DNA of 64,000 bases from Dugong dugon. Taxonomy: Eukaryota; Chordata; Mammalia; Sirenia; Dugongidae. The notes below the pieces were generated by a model, which was not told where the DNA came from, did not search any database, and was given only the letters and a program-made list of their open reading frames with translations. Position 1 is the first letter of the stretch. Each line of letters begins with the position of its first letter. Position numbers and translations under genes: made by a program. The stretch lies in the NCBI GenBank assembly GCA_030035585.1, contig CM057468.1, positions 56,974,145 to 57,038,144 of the forward strand. Direction: 5' to 3'. This document shows, piece after piece, positions 35,065 to 46,985 of this stretch.

Positions 35065-35136
35065 TGGATGGATGGCTGGATGGTTAGAAGGCTGGCTGGC
35101 TGGCTGGCTGGCTGGATGGATGGATGGATGGATGGA
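35065..35136. repeat. (GGCT)n(GGAT)n microsatellite
   Basis: Tetranucleotide tract of GGAT, GGCT, then GGAT units, grown from the 'tgaatgaatga'-like end of the adjoining L2. Confidence 0.9.
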
Positions 35137-35769
35137 AACATAACTTTCCCTTGGAGAAATGAAGCAACAATTGATAGGGATTCTGAAAGACATTAGATTT
35201 GTCAGGCAAATTTAGCTAACAGCTGAGCTAAGGCCCAAAGACCTGGATACATGTTTTATTCAGGACATTTCAGGTAGCATTCATGCAGAAAAGGATGTGA
35301 GGGAGAGTATGCAGATGAAGGACAGTGTGCAGGAGATAAGGTTGAAGACTCGCTAAGGAATTCTGACTTTACGATGTAGACAATGGTGACAGCACTCAGC
35401 ACAGTGTTGTATACAAACCAAGTTCTCAAAGAATGTTTGCTGAGTAAACCGATTTTCTCACAACACAAATAAATGCTAGAGAACGGAGCAATAGATATGT
35501 AATTCACAGTTACACACACAATTCCAAGTATCAAACAGTATTGAAACCAGTATACAATTCCTTCATTCACCAATAAAGCAAATATTTATTGAACGTTTAC
35601 TTTTAAGGCATTATGAGAATCATAATAATGCTAGCAGTAATGATATGTACATCAGCAATGATGCACTGTGTGCATTCAGCTCTCTGTTTTAAAGGCCGAT
35701 TCACAACTACTATCTCATTTGTTCCTTTCTTGAACTGGAGTTCATAGTGTTATTGGGGACATAATACAT
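35137..35769. other. Unassigned stretch
   Basis: The minus-strand open frame at 35256-35573 has no recognisable domain. Faint MIR-like phrases at 35690-35735 are too weak to call. Confidence 0.35.
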
Positions 35770-35780
35770 ATGTATTAAAA

Positions 35781-35939
35781 AGAAAAAAAAATTGCTATTG
35801 AGTCTATTCTGACTCATAGAGATCCTAAAGGATAGAGTAGAACGGCCGCATTGGGTTTCTAAGGAGTGGCTGGTGGATTTAAACAGCCGATTTTTTGGTT
35901 AGCAGCCAAGTTCTTAACCACTGCACCACCAGGGCCCCA
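35781..35939 (-). mobile_element. AfroSINE, short form
   Basis: Reverse-oriented, with a perfect 11-bp target duplication 'atgtattaaaa' at 35770-35780 and 35940-35950. The right end 'ctgcaccaccagggcccc' is the complement of a near-intact head. Confidence 0.95.
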
Positions 35940-36265
35940 ATGTATTAAAAGCACACCCAAAATTAAAGCATAACAGCCTTTGGTTAGGTGTGAAAATAAA
36001 TGTCACAGATTAGCATAAAGTAAATGGCAAAGTTGCACAGGCACAGTGTGACCATATTATGAGAGTCATTTCCCCAATTCTCATGGCTTCATCAGGCTGG
36101 TGCCCTCAAAAATGTCTCTGAGACGAGAAATCCAGGGAATACTACCTCTTTTGTGCCTTAATAAAACTGACAAAAAGGCCTCTGACATTTAATATATTAT
36201 TTTGTATTATTGCTATACCTATTAATTTTTTCCATCCCTTTGTAGGTTCCTTAAGTTCTGATTTT

Positions 36266-36401
36266 TTCAGTAGCTGAAACAATGGGCTCAAGCATAACAA
36301 CGACTGTGAGCGTGGCGCAGGAGTGGGCAGTGTTTAGTTTTGTGATGCATAGGGCCGCTATGAGTCGGAACTGACTTGGTGGCACTTAACAACAACAACA
36401 C
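36266..36401 (+). mobile_element. RTE 3' end with target duplication
   Basis: 136 bp: 'gggctcaagcataacaacga', 'gcgcaggagtgggcagtgtt', then the tail 'gccgctatgagtcggaactg' and 'cttaacaacaacaaca'. Flanked by a perfect 14-bp duplication 'taagttctgatttt' (36252-36265 and 36402-36415). A clean example of 5'-truncated RTE retrotransposition. Confidence 0.95.
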
Positions 36402-36479
36402 TAAGTTCTGATTTTGTCACATTTTGTGTTCACAGTGCTTCACACATAGAGCAGCAGCAGCTAGAACAGTATGTGCATC

Positions 36480-36672
36480 ACAGAGTCAATTTAGTTGGTT
36501 GTGGGATAAGCTGGGATAAAGTAGAGTAGAATAGAATAGAATAGATCAGTACATCACATATAGTAAGGATATTATATAATGAAATATTTATTTCAATTAT
36601 ATTTATGTATAAAAATAATCATAAATTATTTTATTACTTGGGGTGTGGTCAGGAAGTTTGAGAAACATTGGT
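36480..36672. repeat. Possible hAT-Charlie remnant
   Basis: The right end 'agtttgagaaacattg' resembles the complement of the Charlie/MER-type terminus 'cagtggttctcaaact'. The left end is not identified, and the interior is AT-rich with a TAGAA microsatellite at 36524-36545. Tentative. Confidence 0.35.
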
Positions 36673-36689
36673 CTACAGGACTAAGTTGA

Positions 36690-36910
36690 GGCTTTGAAAT
36701 CAGACTTCAAGGTCAATTTCTAATTTTGGCATTCCTGCCTCTGTGGACTTGGGCAAACTATCTATTCTCTCTGAAGCCTCAAATTCCTAATGTGAAATAA
36801 GGGTGATATTCGATATTCTATAGAACTGTTATAAACAATAAAATTTAAATGAACTAATTATGAAGTGCCTAGAAGAGTTTCTGACACCCAAGCAGTATTC
36901 ATAAATTATA
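36690..36910 (+). repeat. MIR SINE (ancient)
   Basis: 'gctttgaaatcagacttcaa', 'ggacttgggcaaactatcta', 'aaattcctaatgtgaaata' and 'gaagtgcctagaagagttt' follow the MIR order (tRNA-like head, core, 3' end) on the + strand. Confidence 0.75.
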
Positions 36911-37534
36911 TTCTTTCAGATCATAATTTCTTAGTATATGTTTGTTGAATGAAACTGAAATGAATTGTTTTACACTTAAACACTAAAAAAAATTTAAAAA
37001 ACAATTGAGTCTAACTATTGTGAATAACTTATATTCAATGTCAGTTTTCAGACTCAAATGAAAGTGTATCTAAACAGCATAGGAATTCCATGATTTGGTT
37101 CAAAGACATTTTGAAATCTGCTGCTACAAGTATAAGCTTTATGCTTTGCCCTCATTCTTGAATTACTTGCAACAACATAGGAAACTTATATCAGAGGCAT
37201 GTTATCTATATTATCCCTTTTTTGATTTGCAACAGTATAAAGATGAAGTTTAAAACATACACACACAATACACACTCTCTCACACACACACAGGGTCAAA
37301 TTTTTACCAGTCATTTGCAATTAAGGACATCAAAGAAGCACCAGCATCCAGTGGAAACTCATGTTTCCACAAAAACGGCTGGATAGGTAACACATTTCTA
37401 ACTAAAAAAAGCAAAACAAAATACCACCTTCTTGAGACATGAGAACTAGGCTGAATGAAGAAAAGTGGTAGTGGGAGGCATAAGGGAAAGGAAAGAACAC
37501 AAAGAGAATGAAGTAGACAAATTAATTTTTATTC
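36911..37534. other. Unassigned AT-rich stretch
   Basis: A CA tract lies at about 37257-37292. No gene recognised. Confidence 0.4.
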
Positions 37535-38340
37535 ATTTTTTCACTCAACAAATATCAAATATTTATTGAGTCCCTACTTCATGGCAGACATTGTAATAAG
37601 CATCAGGGGGACCAGATAAGGCTCCCATTTTCATAAAGTTTACATTCTAACAAGGGCAGACAGGCTGCAAACAAATAATCAAATATGTAGCTTGCTGACT
37701 GGTGGTGCTATGGAGAAAGCAGAGTTAAGGGGAAAGGGAGTACAGGTTTGGGGTAAGGGGAGAGGGAGAGTTGCTATTTTATGCAGGGTGGTCAAGAAAG
37801 GACTCCCTGAGCAGGTGGCAGTTGAGTACAGACATGAAGACATGAGGCAGTGAGCCACACAGATACTTGACAGATGACTTTCTAGTCAGAAGGTATGGCA
37901 AGTACAAAGGCACTTGCTCGTCATGTCAGCAGTACAGCAAGAGGCCAGGGCAGTAGGCAAGAGTGGTAGCAGATACAATTGGGAGGAGGCACAGATTCTG
38001 GCAGGGTCTTGTAGGGAAGCATTTTTGTTTTTAGTCTGAGGGAGATAAGATGCTACTGGAGGATTCTGAGCAGAGGAGAAACATGATATGGTTTCTGATG
38101 ATCTCATCTGGGCTGCTGGGTTAGAATAAACTGGGGTGAAAGGGTGGGGTGGGGCAAAGAGAATTTAGGGCAGAAGCAAGAAGATCAGTGAGAAGGCTAC
38201 TTTAATAACCCAAGAGCAATGGTAGAGACCAGGATAAGTAGAATTATAGTGGAGATGGAGAGAGTAGCAGCTGATAGGTTTGCCAATGGATTGGATATGG
38301 AATGCAAGAGGAAAGAGTCACGGAAGGCCACCTGAGTTAC
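37535..38340 (+). repeat. Ancient L1M-type 3' UTR repeat
   Basis: A long, well-ordered match to the widely seen mammalian pattern: 'actcaacaaatatcaaatat', 'tttacattctaacaagg', 'caagaaaggactccctgagc', 'tacaaaggcacttgct', 'gcagggtcttgtagggaagc', 'ggagatggagagagtagcag' and 'tggattggatatggaatgc'. Much the same family as 7370-8010. I am sure it is an old interspersed repeat, less sure of the family name. Confidence 0.65.
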
Positions 38341-38370
38341 AAAAGTGTAATTATTAAATAAATATAAATA

Positions 38371-38555
38371 AACCAGTTTCCATCGAATTGATTCTGACTC
38401 ATGGTGAACCCATGTGTGTCAGAGTAGAACTGTGTTCCATAGGGTTTTCAATGACTGTTTTTTGGAAGTAGGTCACCAGAGTTTTTTCTGAGGCATCTCT
38501 GGGTGGACTCGGACCGCCAATCTTTCAGTTAGCAGCCAAGCGTGTTAACCTACCT
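38371..38555 (-). mobile_element. AfroSINE, long form
   Basis: Reverse copy with the long-form central segment ('tttttggaagtaggtcacc', 'tctgaggcatctctgggtgg'). Diverged. An (AAAT)n-like tract precedes the tail. Confidence 0.85.
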
Positions 38556-40027
38556 ATGGACAAAAACTCAGAATAAATCTTACTCCTGATAATGACCAAT
38601 TTTTCCACGGGGTTGGTGACTAGGCAAGGTGCTACCATGGAAAAGAGGAGCCTCTAGGTTTGAACAAGCCCCTATATTTCTTTAAGGGCTTAACTTCCAG
38701 CAAGGAATTTAGGAACAGAGAGAATAGACCCTTCAATTTGAAATAATCACCTAGTTATTAGAGGCAGAGTATATTAGGATGTTGTCGTGCATACAACAAC
38801 TGATTGTTACTCTCTAGCCAGTTAATACCAGCCAGGCAAAAAACGTAATTGTACTAAGGATCAAAGAGTTGAGCTCCTACAGACAAGAAGTGCATACATT
38901 GCCAATATTTCATCATTCAGAGCTATTTTCCTTCTTTCCCTAATATGAAAGCAATAAAAGAGAGAGAGAGAGAGAGAAACCCTGAAAGTTCTATTGTTAA
39001 GACCAAAAACTAATTAGTATTGCTTCCCAAAGTGTTATGTGAAAAGTCTCCAGAAATAATGGTCTGCTTTCTCAGATTTTATAGGTTTGCTGAGTCTAGT
39101 GTTCTCTGGAATTTCCTGTTTCCCTTGCTAGAGAAGATTAAGTAAACTTTACAAGTCATCTTGAATAACAAAAACCTTTCAATAAAGGCAATAATTTGTG
39201 GATTCATAAAGTATACAACTAGACTTGAAATAAGGATGAGGGTGGTAAATAAAAGCAATTTCCAAGATTGTGTATATATACGTAACTAAACTTTTTGGTT
39301 GTTATATGCCTGAGGTAGTCAGTCATTTTCTACTCTTTGATGATGCTGAATGAAAATTTCACATTTCCTTTCTGCTTGCTCATATTTCAGATAAATTATG
39401 GTCTAAATACAGTCACCCAGTGCTCTTAATGTGTGTAATTTGTGCCAAATTCAATTGTAAATTATACAGCTATCCCTGGATTAAAGTTGCTGTTTGATAT
39501 TAAACACCATTGTCATTTGTATGTTAGTAAAATATGCAGATATCATGCTTCTCACTGAGATGAAAAAATGGTATTATCATTTGGGTAAATGCTGCCACTG
39601 AAATGGAAACTCACTTGGCAAATTGGCACTTAGGGAGAGAAAAAGAATGGCAAATGACTTCAGCACAGCAGCTGCCTTTAGAGGTTTCCATGAACAAAAG
39701 AGAATAAATATAAACCACTGACATTTCTCTTCTAAAGATCTTGATGCATGCCAATCAGTTCCTTGGAATTACTCTACCTGCTTTAGTCACATGTGACTAA
39801 TAATTATGCCTGATTTATTCAGAAGAAACATGATATGTGTGCTAGTAGCAAAAATCTAGGGCAAATAATGGGTCTGCATTTCTGTATCCACATATTGGTG
39901 TACTAACGTTTGGGGTCTATTACCCTACTGTGAGACAGCAATTACTGAAGTCATGTCCAAAGTGAAAACGAATCTGTCTTCTGCTGTCTCCTCCCAAAGT
40001 TGAAAAATATACACTGGTTTGGTAGAA
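38556..40027. other. Repeat-poor stretch, no gene recognised
   Basis: A GA microsatellite at 38958-38980 is the only repeat I can name. 39250-40020 is free of simple repeats, has mixed composition and short TAAT-containing motifs such as 'gactaataattatgcctg' (39796). It looks like typical conserved noncoding DNA, but that is an impression only. Confidence 0.4.
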
Positions 40028-40232
40028 CTCAAAGTCCCTGCGTGGTATAAATGGATTGCACTTGACTACTATCTTAAAGGTTGGCAGTTCAAACATACCT
40101 AGTGGCCCATGGAAGAAAGGCCTGGCTATCTTCCTCCATAAAGATTACAGTGAAGAAAACCCTATGAAGCAGTTCCATTTCTGTAACACACGGAGTCACC
40201 ATGAGTCAGAATCCACTCGATGGCAAATGTTT
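40028..40232 (+). mobile_element. AfroSINE, long form, old
   Basis: Forward copy: 'ctcaaagtccctgcgtggta' (degraded head), 'ggttggcagttcaaac', 'gaagaaaggcctggctatct', 'taaagattacag', and tail 'gtcaccatgagtcagaatcc'. A GTTT/GTT tract follows at 40232-40260. Confidence 0.88.
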
Positions 40233-40260
40233 TTTTGTTTGTTTGTTGTTGTTGTTGTTT

Positions 40261-41750
40261 TTGATAGAAGGTAGGTTGGACTTAAATTCATTAAAAGGGA
40301 ATACAATTACTGAAGTACAAAATGGATTCATTAAAACAGATATACGATGATCTCACCTAAATGCATAGATCCCGAGGACGGTGTTATAAAGACTTGCAGT
40401 TTATTCTAGAAAGAGCCCAAAACTTAGATGGCAACTTGCCAAGGCGAATTTCCTCTCAATATTTGCTATACATGTAATGCACAATGAATAAGTATTTAAA
40501 TGTTAACTGTCCAGAATCACAGCCCACGCAGCACTTTCTCCTTCCTGACAAAGCACTGATAATTTGGTATTAACTGGAAAAGGAAGATCTTTCTCTGAAG
40601 CCACGTGTAAGAGTTATTAAAATGTTAACATTTGCTGAAGAGGGCATCCACTCTGATACTCTGAAAGCCCAAAATTCAATTGAGTTGACAAGCTTCATCA
40701 GAGAGAAATAGGAAAGCAGCTCTCTCCCTAACATGTGTCACCTGCCCACTCAGCTGTGAATGGGAAAATATGTCACACCACCTTCAGCTCATGGTGATGT
40801 GAGTACTCACTGAATAATCTTAGCTCTTATCCAACTTTCAAAATAGAGTCATTGTGATACATTTCAGCTACAAACTGTCATTTTACAACTGTTTCTATAT
40901 TTACTTGGGCAAAATTGCAATAATTTTGTTAATGATAATTTTGCATTTTTATGAATTTTTTAATCTGCTTGGACACAATCCCATCAGGTGTCTAAAATCC
41001 TGTCCAATTAATTTTAGTAAAAGCCAAGGTTTAACTTTCTGAAGGCTATTTTATGACAAGAAGAAAATTCATCTACTGCATTTAGAGACTAGAATTCATA
41101 ATAAAAAATTTTCATAAATCTTTCCCAGGTAACCTACAAGTGTCTTTACCATATAACACATGAGTATCATGTGATTTAAATGTACAATACTATAACATTC
41201 TGAATTAGATAATCATAAAATATATTGTCATTGTTACTACTTCATTCATACTATAATTCATTTATCAATGGCTAACTGGAGGAAAAAACCTCATTAGTTT
41301 TTTCAACAACCTTGTTGTAAAAGTCATATAATCACTTAATATCTATAACTGTAAAACAGAGATAATACCACAAGCCTTCCACATCAAGGAATATTATCAT
41401 TATAAAGGGATGAGAAAAAGAACTTTGAAAAATAAAATTTTCACATAAACATTATATATTAGGAAGCATAAAAAGAAAACAAAACCTACAGAATTTATAT
41501 CAAACTTTAATTTTTTTCTAGTTACGCTGTCCTCCAAATATTTAGATAAGGGAAGAATATTATTACTACTCTTGACAGTATAAGACATGACTAGAATAAT
41601 CAAACTTAAAACTGAAGAAGCCCACATTTTTCCCTAATATATCCCAAAACAATTTTTACATAAGAAATTTTATTACTACAATGAAGGAACATAGGGAAAG
41701 GCAAAACTGACTATGTCTAAGTATAGTGTCCTAGTGACTATATAGTGATT
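40261..41750. other. Repeat-poor stretch, no gene recognised
   Basis: No named repeat or gene. 40500-40860 has mixed composition similar to 39250-40020. The minus-strand frame at 41400-41627 is an AT-rich chance ORF. Confidence 0.4.
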
Positions 41751-41754
41751 TATA

Positions 41755-41950
41755 TAATTGTTTTATTTAATCTTCATACCAACCTCATGAAGCAGATATA
41801 ATTATTCTCATTATACAAGTGAGGAAAATAAGACCCAAAGAAGTTAAAGAACTTGCCCAAAAATGTACATACTTAATAAGAGGCAGGATCTGTATTTGAA
41901 CCCAGATCCATCTGCCTCAATGTTCTTTACATTACACCATGCTGAAGGGC
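41755..41950 (-). repeat. MIR SINE (ancient)
   Basis: Complement of MIR: 'tttaatcttcataccaacct', 'gaggaaaataagacccaaag', 'gttaaagaacttgcccaaa', 'tttgaacccagatcc' and 'attacaccatgctg'. Good order along its whole length. Confidence 0.78.
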
Positions 41951-42240
41951 ATGTTTTCAAAACTAACTCAGCTGATTGCCAGGTGAGTAACACTTAACAT
42001 TTGGAAAGTGTCTGACTTGGGTGAGAAGTACAACTCTTTATTGTTAGATTAATGATCAATAATATGGAATGTCGTAGCTCCAAATCAAGGAAACACAAGC
42101 TCGTATTGCAAGATTAAGAGTGAATACAAAATTATAGCATATATATATGTACATATATATGTATGTATGTATCAAAAGGACCAGTAATAATTAAGACAAA
42201 GAATTTTCTTATTCTATTCAAAGATGTATTTGTACAATGG

Positions 42241-42720
42241 TGTGGTAGGCAGTCTCAAAACATGTAGACCAGCAATTCCTTCCCTCACTATATAAGCCCA
42301 TCATTCGTCTCAATAAGAGATGAAGTCCATTTGCCCTTCCCTGGAATACAGGCTGGCCTTGTGACTTTGCTTTGACCCATAAAATGTGATGGAAGTGATG
42401 TTGTGTCAGTTCTGGTCCAGCCTTTAAACAGGCCTAGCCTTCCACTCTCTTGGGATCTAGCCTGCATGTTAGAAGCTTAGAACTATGAATGATAAGATGC
42501 CACGTAAACAAAGGCCCCAGAGAAGAAGAGCTTATCTTGGACTTTTCATCCCTAGCCCCAGCTAAGCTCCTGGTTGAATGCCAGGAGAACAGTGACAAGC
42601 CATGCCTGCCAAGTACTATTCAAGTTGCAAAATTATAAGCAGATAATTGGTCATGTTTTAAGCCATTACATTCTGAGGTGATTTGTTGCACAGTATTAGA
42701 AAATGAAAATAGTTATTAAT
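42241..42720 (+). mobile_element. MLT1-like MaLR LTR
   Basis: Starts 'tgtggtaggcag'. It contains 'ggccttgtgactttgctttg', 'aaaatgtgatggaagtgatg' and 'ttgtgtcagttctggtcca', and ends with 'ttttaagccattacattctg', 'gaggtgatttgttgcaca' and 'gtattagaaaatgaaa'. The order fits MLT1-type LTRs. Diverged, with no clear target duplication. Confidence 0.65.
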
Positions 42721-42888
42721 TCAATCTGTTCGTTAAGCCACTACTTTAAGCACTTCATAATATTTTATGAATAAAGCATTCTCCTGATGGGACATCTAGC
42801 ATCTAGAGACTAAATTCTCTCAGTATTGTGAGAAAACAAATAATTTAGGAATATTAATTTTCTGAAAGCCTTATACACACAAATACAT

Positions 42889-42919
42889 AGTTGGAATCAA
42901 CTCCATGGCAACTAACAAT
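42889..42919 (+). mobile_element. RTE or AfroSINE tail remnant
   Basis: Only 'agttggaatcaactccatgg' and 'caactaacaata' remain. The final 'actaacaata' looks more RTE-like. It runs directly into a TA/TG microsatellite. Confidence 0.55.
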
Positions 42920-43006
42920 AAATATATATGTATGTATATACATATAGGTGTATATACATACATATATATCATATATATATAGGTGTATATACATACATAT
43001 ATACCC
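42920..43006. repeat. (TATG/TACA)n microsatellite with an internal duplication
   Basis: Alternating TATATATG/TATACATA sequence. The phrase 'ataggtgtatatacatacat' occurs at about 42945 and again at about 42980. Open frames here are low-complexity artefacts. Confidence 0.9.
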
Positions 43007-45085
43007 AAGTAAAAAACTTCTACAGTACAAATGAAGCACAGGAAATACATACCCAAAATGGAGAAAAATCAAGTATTGAAATTTTCACTCCAAAAGCATA
43101 TCAAGCTGTTAAACATTCATAAAAATAATCCATGTAATTTTGAAATAAAAGCAAAAGGTACCTGTTCTCAATAAACTGTACTGATCCAGGTAATTGGATT
43201 GTAAATACAAAAACAAGTATTAATAAAACCTGCTAGTTCAAACCTGTTATAATTTTAGCAAAGTGCATCCAAGTTACCCAATAGAATTCCGCTATAAAGT
43301 GACTTTTGATAGAAAACTGATGTATTTGTAGCTATTAACTCAATAGAAACCTTTTCACATTACACTTTGGGGGCACACACAGGATTATTAGATTGAAAGG
43401 AACCTCTTCCCCTCCTGAAACTCAGGGCTTTAGAGAAGTACTGAAATTATTAACATAAACTAAGATAGGAAACGAGTCTAGAAAGGGGAAGAAAAATAAT
43501 CTTCAAACCAATCCATTCTGACGTTAGTGGTAGGTTTTTTTTAAGCTAATGACAGGTTCGGCTGTGGCCTGCTGCTACTTCTTTCTCTCTCCAAGTCCAA
43601 ACCCCACAGTGATTCCTTCCTTTCCCATGACCTATTGCCAGACTTCTGCTTTCTTTCCCCACAGGCCTGGTTTCCCTTTCCTTTGAAGATTCTGTTCTAT
43701 AAAATCAATGCCTCATTCTTGCCTATTAGAGCGCTCTTTGGAGACCACCATTAGCAGTCAATTGACAGAAACTGGGTAGAGTGGAGTCGATTCAGATTTT
43801 CCTCATGTGTAGAAATATTTGTTAATAATCTATTTATAATTTGCATATGCATTCTCCAACTAGGTCATCTTGCCTGCCAGCATTGAATCTCTTGTCTCTA
43901 TTGCTTGGCTAATTGTTAGTTACCAATGGCTTCTCCTTTCTAGCCCTTTCTTCCTAACTATCACTGTCTCATATTTTATTACTAAAACGATACAGGATTG
44001 GAAAAAAGCATATAAGATAGAAGAAAATTTAAGTGAATGGGAAGAGTTAGCAGACACTTTTCTCACCATTTTATGGCCCATTAAAAGACCAACACAGGAA
44101 GAGAAAAAACCTTTAGTGAGCTTGGAGGAAGAATAACTAGGCATGCATTTCCAGATGTGAGAATGTGTCCTCTTTCTATCATCTGGGAAAATAAGTGGAG
44201 TAAAAGTAGAATGATAAGATCTACATTTAGACACAGTGAGAAAAGGATATGCAATGGCTTCTAAAAATAGATTCCAACAGAGAGCTACAGTATGCCAGTC
44301 ACAGAGAAATAGGGTCAAGGCATTAAAGATATACCCAGACCAGGAGCTACCACCGCCATGATCCCTTCTGGGGTTGTTTCAGGGCTCAGCCTTCATAAAC
44401 AATAACAACCAGGCTTTCAAGATTTAGTGCCTTCCTTACAAGAGACTGTTTTCACTTAGGGCCCTCATTAATCTTGTGCTTTCACCCTGAGTCCAATCAC
44501 GTGGGGAGCTAAGGTTAAGAGTCTGTTCTTGGGGAGCTAAATGCTTACTTGTGAGGTAAACTCACTCATCCGTGACACTAGGCTACCAAGAGGGCAGTGA
44601 AAGAAATAATTTAGGAAATAATGCCCTGGAAGTGCACTTTATGAACATGTGAATCTATCTCCCAGCTTCAAACTTAGCTCATTTGGGAAAAAGTTCCCGT
44701 ATCTTTCCAGACATGAAAAGGTTTGTGCTTTTTCTTTAGTGTGTGTCTATGTTCAAGAGATGTTATATTTGCTCATTTTAATGCAAGATTTTAGATAAGA
44801 TATTTTTGAGCCTTGTTTTTAAATTTACCTGTTTCTTAAATAAACAATTTTAAACTAGTTTTATAGAATTATTGAGATAATTTCTTGAGAACACTACAGA
44901 ATCAATTAATTAAAATGATATTATTTCTATAATCCCCAAACATTATAGCTTTCATTAAGAATGTACAAATTTGAAGGGTGAGGTGAGACAGGGCAGAGTA
45001 CAGTAGGACAATTCTGAATGGTAAAAGTGAAAGCAAATCATGATAAAAAGTCAAGGTGAGGACATTCTATCCATGGCTTCCTTAC
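43007..45085. other. Stretch without named repeats, no gene proven
   Basis: The most protein-like chance frame is at about 43870-44136 (88 codons, hydrophobic N-part, acidic C-terminus ending LEEE), opened only by a TTG. I recognise no family, splice context or homology. 43560-43740 is moderately C/T-rich. Nothing else can be named. Confidence 0.4.
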
Positions 45086-45089
45086 AGCT

Positions 45090-45660
45090 ATATCTTTGCA
45101 CTAGCTGTTAGCGCTACCTAGAATGTTCTTCCATCAACTCTTTGCACACCAACTTCCTTCTCATTTAGGTATCAGCTCAAAGTCACCTCCTCAGAGAGGC
45201 CTTCCTTGATCACCCAGACTAAAGCAAGCCTCCAGGCACACTCAATTGCTTCAGCTTGTTTTATTTTTTTAAAAAGATATCACTACCTGATATTTTCTGT
45301 TTGTTTTCTTCACTCCTCTCTTGACCCAACTAAAGTATAACTTCTCTAAGAGCAATGAAGCCCCTGGGTAGCACAAACAGGTAAGCCCTTGACTAATAAC
45401 CGAAAGACTGGAGGTTAGAACTCACCCAGAGGCACCTCAAAAGAAAAGCCTGGCAATCTGCTTCTTAAAGGTCACAGCCCAAAACCCTATGGAGTAGTTC
45501 TACTCTGTAACACATGCGATTGCAATGAGTCAGAATCAACTCCACAGCAACTTTTTTTTTTTCCTTATCTTTCTTGTTTACCATTGAGTCTCCATGATCC
45601 ATGAGAATGTCTGGTAAAGACTCAGCATTTAATAAAAGTTTGTAGAATCAATGAAAATAC
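45090..45660 (+). mobile_element. L2 LINE 3' end, split by an AfroSINE
   Basis: Left part 45090-45357: 'ctagaatgttcttccatcaa', 'aggtatcagctcaaagtcac' and 'cctcagagaggccttccttg'. Right part 45563-45660 has 'tctccatgatcc', 'ctcagcatttaataaaag' and 'tttgtagaatcaatgaa'. Both are in L2 order, with an AfroSINE at 45358-45559 between them. Confidence 0.8.
45358..45559 (+). mobile_element. AfroSINE, long form
   Basis: 202 bp, forward: head 'gcccctgggtagcacaaaca', central segment 'aggcacctcaaaagaaaagc', 'taaaggtcacagcc', tail 'tgcaatgagtcagaatcaac', T-rich end. Inserted into the L2 3' end. Confidence 0.9.
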
Positions 45661-46819
45661 AAATAAATAAATGGATGGATACTTTCAGAAAAGTGCACTT
45701 ACCCTGCAGCATGGGTTTTATGAATTATCAATATGAAAAGTCTATGTCAAGAAGAAACTAAAGTATCACAGATAACAGGCTGTAGCTAAAACCATATAAA
45801 CAGCAGTAACTCTATTTATTGTTCAATTCATATGCTGGGACCTGTACTTCAAACCCAGAATGATTTACTAAGATATTACCATTACAGATGAGGTGAGCGC
45901 ACTAAACTTTGATATTGCTAACTCCGGCAATCACAAAACAAAACATAACAAGAGAGAAGTTAGTGATTTCTGCAAACAAAATAACTCCAGGAAGTACACC
46001 TATTCCTGGGCCTGAAATTCAGACTTCATGTCAACAGTCTAGAAAGATAAATAAATCATCCTGGGTAATCAGATAGTGTGCTTGTCCCAAGTGAAGGAAA
46101 ACTACATTTAAGAAGAGAATGTTTGTTCCTGCCTGGCCGTCCAAGTAAGTCTAGCAATTTATCTAACCTCAGTGGTTTACGGCTTTTGTTTATCTCATCG
46201 AGATCCACTTCTCTGTCCCAAACATTTCTGCAGAACAGCAGAGCCTTTCATTTTTTACAAAATGGGTGTTGTTATCACAGTGCCAGTGCCCGAGGCTGGA
46301 ATCTGTAGGTGTGGGCCTCCAAGATTCATGGGAAGCTATCACTGGAAAACTGTACCCTTCCCCAAGTACAGGAAACAGGCTGCAGGAGCTTTTCACAGTA
46401 ATGGTGCATGCTTGTAATTTTTAATGAACCTACCCAATGACACATCCTTGCAGCTATTTTCACAAAGAAACCAGAACACTTTTATAAAAATGGAAATATT
46501 TTTAGGAGATTTTAGTAAAAGAATAGATTTATTTAAAAAGAAAAACAGGTCTTGCTCCTTCTGGAATGTCTGTTTCCTTCAGCTTTCAATCCTCTTGAAA
46601 GGGCTAAAAGGCTTTATTTCAACAACAGAGTGTAATTTATCATTAGCTGCACTCTGCTCTTTAAGTAGAGTTCTGTATAATAGGAGCAATACATAGTGCA
46701 TAGAATAGAGCCATTTGCTCCTCTGTGGAGATACTGAAGAGTATCTGGAGAAGAACATCATCACAATTTGGAAAACACTAACACTCATCTTCTCAGTAGG
46801 AGGAAACAGAACACAGTCT
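45661..46819. other. Repeat-poor stretch, no gene recognised
   Basis: 46060-46470 has balanced composition and no named repeat. Several overlapping open frames occur on both strands here (46078-46417), none with a recognisable product or start/splice context. A possible conserved noncoding element. Confidence 0.4.
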
Positions 46820-46985
46820 TTGCCGACACAGACCTGAGGTCAAGTCTATATCTTTACATTAGCTGTGACATCTTGAACAGTTTCTTAACTTCTTTAAGAC
46901 TCAGTTATTCCATTTATAAAGTGAGGATAATGGTGGCCACCTCACAGAGCTGCTGAGAACACTGAATGAAATAATTTATCTGTTA
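46820..46985 (+). repeat. MIR SINE (ancient)
   Basis: 'gaggtcaagtctatatctt', 'agctgtgacatcttgaacag', 'ttaagactcagttattcc', 'taaagtgaggataatggtgg' and 'gaaataatttatctg' match the MIR core order. Confidence 0.8.

Noticed and set aside
42854-43122. Overlapping Tyr/Ile-rich frames on both strands
   Set aside because: Produced by the TATG/TACA microsatellite.
43870-44136. 88-codon frame with a hydrophobic N-part and an acidic C-terminus
   Set aside because: Opened only by TTG, has no recognised family or splice context, and overlaps a similarly long frame on the other strand. Chance is more likely.
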